Shown piece after piece: positions 1 through 5,065 of a DNA stretch of 8,204 nt. Within the stretch, counting starts at the first letter, position 1. Every line of letters starts with the position of its first letter. A program made the translations under genes and the position numbers. The notes under the pieces were generated by a model that saw only the letters and a program-made list of their open reading frames with translations, was not told the DNA's origin and did no database searches. The stretch is from Betaproteobacteria bacterium RBG_16_58_11. GTDB taxonomy: Bacteria > Pseudomonadota > Gammaproteobacteria > Burkholderiales > Thiobacteraceae. The stretch spans positions 1,349 through 9,552 of the forward strand of contig MEQN01000140.1 of assembly GCA_001770235.1 (NCBI GenBank), in the 5' to 3' direction.

Positions 1-981
1 GAAGTCGTCGAAGCTAATGGTCTGCGCGCGAATGAAGCCGCGCTCGAAATCGGTGTGGATCACGCCGGCGGCTTGCGGTGCGGTGTCGCCTTTATGGATG
101 GTCCAAGCGCGCACTTCTTTCACGCCGGCGGTGAAATACGTCTGCAAGCCCAACAGATCATACGCGGCGCGGATCAGACGATTCAGGCCCGGTTCTTCCA
201 TGCCCATATCCGCCAGAAACAGCTTGATGTCTTCGTCCGGCAAATCGGCGATCTCAGCTTCCATTTGCGCGCTGATCGCCACCACCGGCGCATGCTCGAC
301 TTGCGCGTAGGCCTGGACTTGCGCGAGAAAGGGGTTGTTCTCGAAGCCGTGCTCGTCCACATTCGCCACATACATCGTGGGCTTGAGGGTGAGCAGGCAC
401 AGCGGCTTTAACAGCGCTAACTGCTCTTCATCCAATTTCAGGCCGCGCACCGGCTTGGCTTGGTTGAGTTGCGCCAGCACCGGCTCCAGCACCGCCACCA
501 TTTTCGCCGCATCCTTATCGCCGGAGCGTGCCGTTTTTTGATAGCGATGCAGGGCTTTCTCCACACTGGAAAGATCAGCCAAGGCCAACTCGGTGTTGAT
601 GGTTTCGATATCGGATATCGGGTCGATCTTGCCCGCCACATGCACGATGTCGTTGTTCTCGAAACAGCGCACCACATGCGCGATGGCATCGGTCTCGCGG
701 ATATTGGCCAGGAATTGATTGCCCAGCCCTTCCCCTTTGGAGGCGCCCGCGACCAAACCGGCGATGTCCACAAACTCGATTACCGCCGGCTGAATTTTTT
801 GCGGCTTCACGATGGCCACCAATTGCGTCAGCCTCGGATCGGGCACTTCGACTATGCCGACGTTCGGCTCGATGGTGCAGAAAGGATAATTCTCCGCCGC
901 GATGCCCGCCTTGGTGATGGCGTTAAATAGCGTGGACTTGCCCACATTGGGCAGACCGACGATTCCACATTGAAGACTCAT
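1..981 (-). CDS. ychF: Redox-regulated/ribosome-binding P-loop NTPase YchF (OLA1 family), 3' end cut by window edge
   Basis: I translated this from the ATG at 981; the reading frame stays open to base 1, giving 327 residues. YchF proteins are about 363 residues, so roughly the last 36 lie outside. The Walker A motif is GLPNVGKST (residues 9-17) and the G3 motif is DIAGL (72-76), followed by the family-typical [10 protein letters not shown] (79-88). After the DxxG there is Leu where classic GTPases carry the catalytic Gln. The base-specificity motif is NVDE (207-210) instead of NKxD; in this family that form is associated with ATP rather than GTP use. From about residue 280 a TGS domain begins and is truncated. 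YchF is a cytosolic NTPase that binds ribosomes and is linked to translation start-site choice and stress responses. It lies nine bases after pth, with a modest AAGAGAG ribosome site overlapping the pth stop, so co-transcription is likely. Confidence 0.96.
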   Translation of the reverse strand, partial: MSLQCGIVGLPNVGKSTLFNAITKAGIAAENYPFCTIEPNVGIVEVPDPRLTQLVAIVKPQKIQPAVIEFVDIAGLVAGASKGEGLGNQFLANIRETDAIAHVVRCFENNDIVHVAGKIDPISDIETINTELALADLSSVEKALHRYQKTARSGDKDAAKMVAVLEPVLAQLNQAKPVRGLKLDEEQLALLKPLCLLTLKPTMYVANVDEHGFENNPFLAQVQAYAQVEHAPVVAISAQMEAEIADLPDEDIKLFLADMGMEEPGLNRLIRAAYDLLGLQTYFTAGVKEVRAWTIHKGDTAPQAAGVIHTDFERGFIRAQTISFDDF

Positions 982-990
982 GGTGCTCTC

Positions 991-1572
991 TTATGGTTTA
1001 GGTTTGGTGTGCAAGCGGTGCATCGCGCCCGCCATGTCGCCCGCCGCAAGCAAAGGCAGCGTGCATAAACTTTCATCCAGCGCAGCGCGAATCAATTCTT
1101 CTTCCGGCTGGCTGGGCCGATGCAGCACAAAATCGGCGACCGCATCTTTGTTGCCGGGATGGCCGATGCCGATGCGCAGCCGCCAAAAATCCGGGCCGGT
1201 GTGCGCGATGATGTGTTTCAAGCCGTTGTGGCCGCCCGCCCCGCCACCGCGCTTCAAGCGCGCGCTGCCCGGCGGCAAATCCAGCTCATCGTGCACCACC
1301 AGGATTTCTTCCGGCGCGATCTTGTAGAAGCCGGCCAAAGCTATCACCGCCTGGCCGCTGACGTTCATATAAGTTTGCGGCTCGAACAACCAGACTTCAT
1401 GCCCTTGCAAATTCACGCGCGCCGCCAAGCCATGAAACCGGCTCTCGGCGCGCAAGCTCGCCCCCGCCTTGCGCGCAATTTCGTCAACGAACCAAAAGCC
1501 CACGTTGTGGCGGTTGTCGGCGTATTCACGGCCCGGGTTACCGAGGCCAGCAATGAGACGAATGGGGGTCAT
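991..1572 (-). CDS. pth: Peptidyl-tRNA hydrolase
   Basis: This 193-residue protein is full length for bacterial Pth1. The enzyme cleaves the ester bond of peptidyl-tRNAs dropped by stalled ribosomes and so recycles tRNA in the cytosol. The opening LIAGLGNPG (residues 6-14) holds Asn12, and HNVGF (22-26) holds the catalytic His22. TYMNVSG (68-73 region) holds Asn70, VVHDELDLP (92-100) holds Asp95, and GGHNGLKH holds His115 and Asn116. These match E. coli Asn10, His20, Asn68, Asp93, His113 and Asn114 with an offset of two. The ATG at 1572 fits the family N-terminus exactly, but no Shine-Dalgarno is visible in the AT-rich bases before it. It lies downstream of an intrinsic terminator that follows rplY, so it probably needs its own promoter within 1573-1709, or read-through. 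ychF follows after nine bases. Confidence 0.97.
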   Translation of the reverse strand: MTPIRLIAGLGNPGREYADNRHNVGFWFVDEIARKAGASLRAESRFHGLAARVNLQGHEVWLFEPQTYMNVSGQAVIALAGFYKIAPEEILVVHDELDLPPGSARLKRGGGAGGHNGLKHIIAHTGPDFWRLRIGIGHPGNKDAVADFVLHRPSQPEEELIRAALDESLCTLPLLAAGDMAGAMHRLHTKPKP

Positions 1573-1591
1573 GTTTAATAAAAGCCATATT

Positions 1592-1690
1592 TAGCCGCGA
1601 ATTAACGCCAATTAGCGCGAATTATTTTCCACTGGCCTATTTGCTCACTTGCTCCTCAAATTGGCGTCAATTCGCGTAAATTCGCGGCTA
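1592..1690. repeat. Inverted repeat built from AATTSGCG-type decamers
   Basis: The arms 1592-1623 and 1659-1690 are reverse complements at 27 of 32 positions, including an unbroken outer 12 bp (TAGCCGCGAATT). They are separated by a 35-base spacer. Each arm is itself three 10-bp units: GCGAATTAAC, GCCAATTAGC and GCGAATTATT at 1597-1626, and AAATTGGCGT, CAATTCGCGT and AAATTCGCGG at 1658-1687. In RNA either strand could form a long hairpin, and the left arm ends 19 bases before the pth start. No open reading frame of note lies inside. It resembles a non-coding dispersed repeat or miniature element, but copy number cannot be judged from one window. Confidence 0.75.
1621..1626 (-). promoter_or_regulatory. 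Possible -10 element for pth (weak)
   Basis: On the minus strand this reads AATAAT, five of six matches to TATAAT, about 50 bases before the pth ATG. No convincing -35 sits 16-18 bases upstream. I note it only because the terminator at 1710-1746 implies a promoter for pth-ychF in this gap. It lies partly in the inverted repeat. Confidence 0.2.
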
Positions 1691-1709
1691 GCGTTCTTAC
1701 GCATCTACG

Positions 1710-1746
1710 AAAAAAAGCCCGTCCCAGATTGCCTAGGACGGGCTTT
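1710..1746 (-). terminator. Intrinsic terminator after rplY
   Basis: A perfect 11-bp stem (AAAGCCCGTCC at 1714-1724 with GGACGGGCTTT at 1736-1746) surrounds an 11-base loop. Read on the minus strand, the stem is followed by a run of seven U (1716 down to 1710). It begins about 20 bases after the rplY stop, so it should end prs-rplY transcripts and separate them from pth-ychF. Confidence 0.9.
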
Positions 1747-1765
1747 CGCTAGGCCGCAAGTCGAA

Positions 1766-2416
1766 TCAAGAAGCCTTCGGCGTTGCTGCTGGTGCGGCTG
1801 CCGCAGCGGCGGCAGGTGCGGCGGCAGTGGTTTCTTCTTCAGCCACGCCGCGCGGGATGACGCACGCCGCGATGGCTTGGTCGGTGCCGTGGGTCAGGCT
1901 CACGAACTCTACGCCCTTTGGCAGGGTCACCTCGGACAGGTGCATCGAATGGCCTGCAGTCATTTCGGACAAATCGACCTCGATGAACTCGGGCAAGTCT
2001 TTCGGCAAGCACGACACTTCGACTTCGTTCAAGATGTGCGTCACGTTGCCGCCACCCAGCTTCACGCCCGGGGACAATTCGGCATTTTTAAAATGCAGCG
2101 GCACTTTCATGTGAATCTTTTGGTTCGGATTCACGCGTTGAAAGTCGATGTGCAGAATCAGCTTCTTCCACGGATGGAATTGCACGTCGCGCAACAGCAC
2201 TTGTTCCTTGGCGCCATCCAGATTGAGCGAAAGGATCGAAGCGTGAAACGCTTCCTTGCGCAGTTGCTGCACGATGGTGTTGTGATCAAGCTCGATGTTC
2301 GCGGCAGGCTTGTCCGCACCATACACGATGGCCGGTACTTTGCCCGCAAGACGCAGACGGCGGCTCGCACCCGTTCCCTGCAAATTGCGCGTATTGGCAT
2401 TCACTTCAAATAACAT
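1766..2416 (-). CDS. rplY: 50S ribosomal protein L25, long CTC/TL5 form
   Basis: The 216-residue product has an N-terminal L25 domain (about 1-95), which binds 5S rRNA in the large subunit. A CTC-type beta domain follows (about 100-190). Typical stretches are [20 protein letters not shown] (residues 14-33), [18 protein letters not shown] (75-92) and VPLHF (105-109). The short E. coli L25 has only the first domain; the two-domain form is usual in many other bacteria. The last 20 or so residues are a low-complexity Ala/Pro tail ending in Lys-Ala-Ser, probably disordered. The start is the ATG at 2416: it has a near-perfect AGGAGG six bases upstream and gives the family N-terminus MLFEVNA. A longer reading frame to 2608 runs into prs and is not used. 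The gene follows prs by 79 bases and is followed by a terminator. A hairpin lies just before the ribosome site. Confidence 0.96.
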   Translation of the reverse strand: MLFEVNANTRNLQGTGASRRLRLAGKVPAIVYGADKPAANIELDHNTIVQQLRKEAFHASILSLNLDGAKEQVLLRDVQFHPWKKLILHIDFQRVNPNQKIHMKVPLHFKNAELSPGVKLGGGNVTHILNEVEVSCLPKDLPEFIEVDLSEMTAGHSMHLSEVTLPKGVEFVSLTHGTDQAIAACVIPRGVAEEETTAAAPAAAAAAAPAATPKAS

Positions 2417-2422
2417 GATGAC

Positions 2423-2428
2423 CCTCCT
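2423..2428 (-). promoter_or_regulatory. Strong Shine-Dalgarno of rplY
   Basis: AGGAGG on the minus strand with a six-base spacer to the ATG at 2416. It decides the rplY start against the longer frame reaching into prs. Confidence 0.9.
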
Positions 2429-2434
2429 AATAAT

Positions 2435-2460
2435 GAGCCTGTCCGCGACCAGACAAGCTC
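2435..2460 (-). promoter_or_regulatory. Leader hairpin upstream of rplY ribosome site
   Basis: On the minus strand GAGCTTGTCTG and CGGACAGGCTC form an 11-bp stem with two G-U wobbles and a GTCG tetraloop. The 3' foot is six bases before the Shine-Dalgarno (2423-2428). No U tract follows, so this is not a terminator. It may protect or control rplY translation, or be a processing site in the prs-rplY mRNA. Autogenous control through the leader has been reported for E. coli rplY; whether this hairpin acts the same way is inference. Confidence 0.45.
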
Positions 2461-2495
2461 GGGTAAATGCCAGGGCAGCACCCCGACACGAAAAA

Positions 2496-3446
2496 CTATT
2501 CGGTAAACAGCGAGGACACTGAATCCTCGTTACTAATGCGTTGCATGGTTTCAGCCAGCAACTCGGCGACCGACAGCTGACGAATGCGGCCGCAAAGCTT
2601 CGCCTCATCGCGCAATGGAATGGTGTCCGTCACCACCAACTCATCCAAGTGCGAGTTGCTGATGCGCTCAATCGCCGGGCCGGACAAGACCGGATGGGTA
2701 CAGTACGCGACCACGCGCGCCGCGCCATTATCTTTCAAGGCCTGCGCCGCTTCGCACAGCGTGTTGGCGGTATCCACCATGTCGTCCATCAGCACGCAGG
2801 TGCGGCCTTGCACTTCGCCGATAATATTCATTACTTTCGCCACATTGGGCTTGGGGCGGCGCTTGTCGATGATGGCCAGCTCCGCTTCCATGCGCTTGGC
2901 CAAGGCCCGCGCCCGCACCACGCCGCCCACATCGGGCGACACGACGATCAAGTTCTGATAATTCTGTTTCCACACATCGCCCAGCAAAATCGGTGAGGCG
3001 TAAACATTGTCCACCGGGATATCAAAAAACCCCTGTATCTGATCCGAGTGCAGATCCATCGTCAGCACACGATCCACACCGGCGGTAGTCAGCATATTCG
3101 CCACGACCTTGGCGGTGATCGCTACCCGCGCCGAACGCGGCCGGCGGTCTTGGCGCGCGTAACCCAAATAGGGGATCGCGGCGGTAATGCGGCCGGCGGA
3201 AGCGCGCTTCAACGCATCCACCATCACCATCACTTCCATCAAATTATCGTTGGTGGGCGTGCAGGTGGATTGCAGCACGAACACGTCGCGTCCGCGCACA
3301 TTCTCCATGATCTCCACCATCACTTCGCCGTCGCTAAAGCGCGCGACTTTGGCCTTGCCCAAAGGCAGGTTGAGCTTACGTGCGACGTCCTCGGCCAACT
3401 TGGGGTTGGCGTTGCCGGTGAAGATCATCATGCCGCTGTGAGCCAC
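2496..3446 (-). CDS. prs: Ribose-phosphate pyrophosphokinase (PRPP synthetase)
   Basis: The enzyme transfers pyrophosphate from ATP to ribose 5-phosphate, giving PRPP for purine, pyrimidine, His, Trp and NAD synthesis. The 316 residues are the usual class I length. [14 protein letters not shown] (9-22) opens the protein, followed by [11 protein letters not shown] (36-46) and the flexible catalytic loop [13 protein letters not shown] (101-113). [12 protein letters not shown] (130-141) carries His133, and KRRPK (195-199) carries the catalytic Lys/Arg pair. The PRPP-binding loop [13 protein letters not shown] (218-230) has Ala-Asn before the Thr where Gly-Gly or Ala-Gly is common. I place the start at GTG 3446: it gives the family N-terminus ([15 protein letters not shown]) and has GAGG five bases upstream. 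A TTG at 3470 would add eight residues encoded over the U tract of the upstream hairpin and is unlikely. prs lies 142 bases after tRNA-Gln and before rplY. Confidence 0.97.
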   Translation of the reverse strand: MAHSGMMIFTGNANPKLAEDVARKLNLPLGKAKVARFSDGEVMVEIMENVRGRDVFVLQSTCTPTNDNLMEVMVMVDALKRASAGRITAAIPYLGYARQDRRPRSARVAITAKVVANMLTTAGVDRVLTMDLHSDQIQGFFDIPVDNVYASPILLGDVWKQNYQNLIVVSPDVGGVVRARALAKRMEAELAIIDKRRPKPNVAKVMNIIGEVQGRTCVLMDDMVDTANTLCEAAQALKDNGAARVVAYCTHPVLSGPAIERISNSHLDELVVTDTIPLRDEAKLCGRIRQLSVAELLAETMQRISNEDSVSSLFTE

Positions 3447-3451
3447 GTCTG

Positions 3452-3455
3452 CCTC
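3452..3455 (-). promoter_or_regulatory. Ribosome binding site of prs, supporting a GTG start
   Basis: On the minus strand the bases before the GTG at 3446-3444 read AAAGAGGCAGAC. The GAGG core gives a five-base spacer to GTG, whereas the TTG at 3470 has no such site before it. Confidence 0.6.
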
Positions 3456-3468
3456 TTTCTGCAAAAAC

Positions 3469-3494
3469 AAAAAAGCGTGTAAGGCTTACACGCT
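3469..3494 (-). terminator. Terminator-like hairpin in the prs leader
   Basis: AGCGTGTAAG (3474-3483) and CTTACACGCT (3485-3494) form a near-perfect palindrome. On the minus strand it is followed by six U, a G, then five more U. It can end transcripts arriving from ispE and tRNA-Gln. It ends only 22 bases before the prs GTG, too close for a separate promoter in between. It is therefore either a partial terminator with read-through or an attenuator of prs. Confidence 0.7.
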
Positions 3495-3504
3495 CGATTG
3501 ATTC

Positions 3505-3527
3505 GGCAGATGGTCATTACATCTGCC
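3505..3527 (-). promoter_or_regulatory. Second hairpin in the tRNA-Gln/prs spacer
   Basis: GGCAGATG (3505-3512) and CATCTGCC (3520-3527) form a perfect 8-bp stem with a 7-base loop. It lies 10 bases from the terminator-like hairpin and has no U tract. It may be part of a folded prs leader or a processing site behind the tRNA. Confidence 0.5.
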
Positions 3528-3536
3528 TTCTACAGA

Positions 3537-3565
3537 CCCCCTCTCCCTCCGGGAGAGGGGTGGGG
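3537..3565. repeat. REP-like palindrome CCCCTCTCCC-TCC-GGGAGAGGGG
   Basis: A perfect 10-bp GC-rich stem (3538-3547 with 3551-3560) has a three-base loop and is followed by TGGGG. Palindromes of the CCCTCTCCC...GGGAGAGGG kind recur between genes in many proteobacterial genomes. Here it lies between tRNA-Gln and prs. Copy number cannot be seen in this window. It could also stabilise or trim RNA 3' ends. Confidence 0.65.
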
Positions 3566-3587
3566 AAAGGGTTCCATATATTATTTT

Positions 3588-3662
3588 TGGCTGGGGAGGT
3601 AGGGATCGAACCTACGAATGCCGGAATCAAAATCCGGTGCCTTACCACTTGGCGACTCCCCA
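3588..3662 (-). tRNA. tRNA-Gln (anticodon UUG)
   Basis: On the minus strand the acceptor TGGGGAG pairs with CTCCCCA, followed by discriminator G and an encoded CCA (3588-3590). The total is 75 bases. The D arm begins TCGCCAAGTGG. The anticodon stem CCGGA/TCCGG holds loop TTTTGAT, giving anticodon TTG at 3628-3630 (Gln, codons CAA/CAG). The T arm contains GGTTCGATCC. The first base pair is U-A, typical of tRNA-Gln in bacteria. The mature 5' end is nine bases beyond the ispE stop codon, so it is probably cut out of a longer lolB-ispE transcript by RNase P. Confidence 0.97.
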
Positions 3663-3671
3663 ATATCGCTA

Positions 3672-4502
3672 CTACAAATCGTGCAAGGGATGCCGATCGA
3701 GCCCCCGTGCCACAAAACCCTCAATTTCTACTGGTTTTCCCGCCAGGACGTCGCGCGCTTCGCGCTCCGTATTAAACGCGGCAAACACACACGCGCCGGA
3801 GCCGGTCATTCGAGCATCGCCATACTGCTTCAGCCATTTCAGGTGTTGCGCGACAGCGGGGTAACGCGCACTCACCACCGGCTCCAAATCATTACGAACT
3901 TGCCCGGCTGAAAAGGCCGACATTGTGACGGGAAGCGTGTTTCGTGTCAATTCAGGTGCGGCGAAAACCTCGGCGGTTTCGACACTTAGCGGCGGGATCA
4001 GCACCACGTACCAGGCGGGCGGCAAGGCAATCGGCACCAGCTTTTCCCCCACCCCCTCGGCCCAGGCATTCTCCCCCAACACGAACACCGGCACGTCAGC
4101 GCCAAGCTGCAAGCCTAATTCCATCAAGGCCGAACGTGACAGGCCTGTACCCCAGAGTTGATTCAGGGCTAGCAAGGTCGTTGCCGCGTCGGAACTGCCC
4201 CCGCCCAAACCGCCGCCCAAGGGCAAGCGTTTTTCAAGCGTGATATCAACGCCTTGGGTCGTTCCGGTGGCTGTTTGCAACAGGTGTGCGGCGCGGTAGC
4301 ACAGGTCTTTTTCCGGCGGCACGCCCGGCAGGGGGTGGGTTAAGACGATTTGGCCGTCCGCGCGCGGCGTGAAGCCGAGCGTGTCGCCGTAATCGATGAA
4401 GCGAAATACGGTTTGCAGCAGGTGATAACCGTCACTGCGCTGTCCGGTGACGTGCAGAAACAGGTTCAACTTGGCCGGAGCGGGGAAAACCTGCGGATTC
4501 AT
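3672..4502 (-). CDS. ispE: 4-diphosphocytidyl-2-C-methyl-D-erythritol kinase
   Basis: This is a GHMP-family kinase of the non-mevalonate (MEP) isoprenoid pathway. It phosphorylates CDP-methylerythritol at the 2-hydroxyl using ATP in the cytosol. The 276 residues match the family. [14 protein letters not shown] (7-20) carries the catalytic Lys11. The ATP-binding motif [14 protein letters not shown] is at 94-107, GADVPVF (134-140) carries the catalytic Asp136, and the C-terminal [10 protein letters not shown] is at 232-241. I choose the ATG at 4502, which overlaps the lolB stop as ATGA and aligns with the E. coli N-terminus. An in-frame ATG at 4520 would add six residues and overlap lolB more; it cannot be excluded, since neither start has a strong ribosome site. 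Translational coupling to lolB is likely. tRNA-Gln follows after nine bases. Confidence 0.96.
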   Translation of the reverse strand: MNPQVFPAPAKLNLFLHVTGQRSDGYHLLQTVFRFIDYGDTLGFTPRADGQIVLTHPLPGVPPEKDLCYRAAHLLQTATGTTQGVDITLEKRLPLGGGLGGGSSDAATTLLALNQLWGTGLSRSALMELGLQLGADVPVFVLGENAWAEGVGEKLVPIALPPAWYVVLIPPLSVETAEVFAAPELTRNTLPVTMSAFSAGQVRNDLEPVVSARYPAVAQHLKWLKQYGDARMTGSGACVFAAFNTEREARDVLAGKPVEIEGFVARGLDRHPLHDL

Positions 4503-5065
4503 GGCGCGGGTACCTGCCATTCATCAATAATCAAGCGCAGCTTTACTTCTGCGTTTTCCATAAACACTTTGCCGGGCAATTGCAGCGCCCCCACCGCGCG
4601 ATAGGCGAGATAGTCGATCTGCCAGCCCTGCTCGCTGAGTTGATCCAGCGTGCCGTCCGGGTTGTGGCGTAGCTGTGCCGCCGGCCCAATCGGCTGAGCC
4701 TGCACCCAATGCGGCAAACCCGACAGCGGCAAGACGAAACCCAGGGTGGATTGGGTGAGCGATTCCGCATCCTGTGCACGCACGATGGCTTGATCCGGCG
4801 TCTCCAAGCTCACGCCCGCCGCATTTTTGATAATGCGCGCCACGCCTTGACCGAGCGGAGTCAAGATCACGAATTCGTCTTCTTCGTTTGCATGGCGCCA
4901 ACTAAGATTGCCGGAGAAGCCCTCAGCACCATGCCGCACCGATATGCGCCCGGCGATTTGGAACGAGGTGAGCAAGGGTTGCGCCAAAGGAGGAACGACG
5001 GACGCTGGCTCCAAGGTGGCGCAGCCGGCGAGCAAGGCCAAGGCGGCGCACAGGAAACGGCTCAT
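4499..5065 (-). CDS. lolB: Outer-membrane lipoprotein insertion protein LolB
   Basis: LolB is an outer-membrane lipoprotein that takes lipoproteins from the periplasmic carrier LolA and inserts them in the outer membrane. The 188-residue product has a very short signal peptide with lipobox LLAGC, so Cys15 is the lipidation site. Ala at +2 fits outer-membrane sorting. The LolB fold follows: QIAGRISVR (36-44), [10 protein letters not shown] (49-58), and [12 protein letters not shown] (67-78), whose Leu71 probably matches the membrane-inserting loop leucine of E. coli LolB. Then come LPHWVQ (117-122) and the C-terminal strands around [12 protein letters not shown] (174-185). It is slightly shorter than E. 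coli LolB (207 with signal). The start shares one base with the stop of the upstream TPR gene (TAATG) and the stop overlaps ispE by four bases. All three are probably translated in series. No strong ribosome site is visible. Confidence 0.94.
   Translation of the reverse strand: MSRFLCAALALLAGCATLEPASVVPPLAQPLLTSFQIAGRISVRHGAEGFSGNLSWRHANEEDEFVILTPLGQGVARIIKNAAGVSLETPDQAIVRAQDAESLTQSTLGFVLPLSGLPHWVQAQPIGPAAQLRHNPDGTLDQLSEQGWQIDYLAYRAVGALQLPGKVFMENAEVKLRLIIDEWQVPAP

Noticed and set aside
1761..1860. Ala-codon run at the end of rplY as a possible microsatellite or frameshift spot
   Set aside because: The repeat is imperfect at DNA level and the tail is typical of long L25 proteins; the frame ends normally at 1766.
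1649..2413. 254-residue plus-strand frame across the inverted repeat and opposite rplY
   Set aside because: It begins inside the repeat, runs through the terminator, is antisense to rplY and has no ribosome site or known domain.
2417..2608. N-terminal 64-residue extension of L25
   Set aside because: It overlaps the end of prs in another frame and is separated from the true start by a strong ribosome site at 2423-2428.
3447..3470. TTG start of prs at 3470
   Set aside because: It would encode the terminator U tract and add residues not expected in Prs; GTG at 3446 has a ribosome site and fits the family.
3560..3775. Plus-strand reading frame with GEVGIEPTNAGIKIRCLTTW
   Set aside because: This is the antisense translation of tRNA-Gln, a well-known spurious protein pattern; the tRNA explains the conservation.
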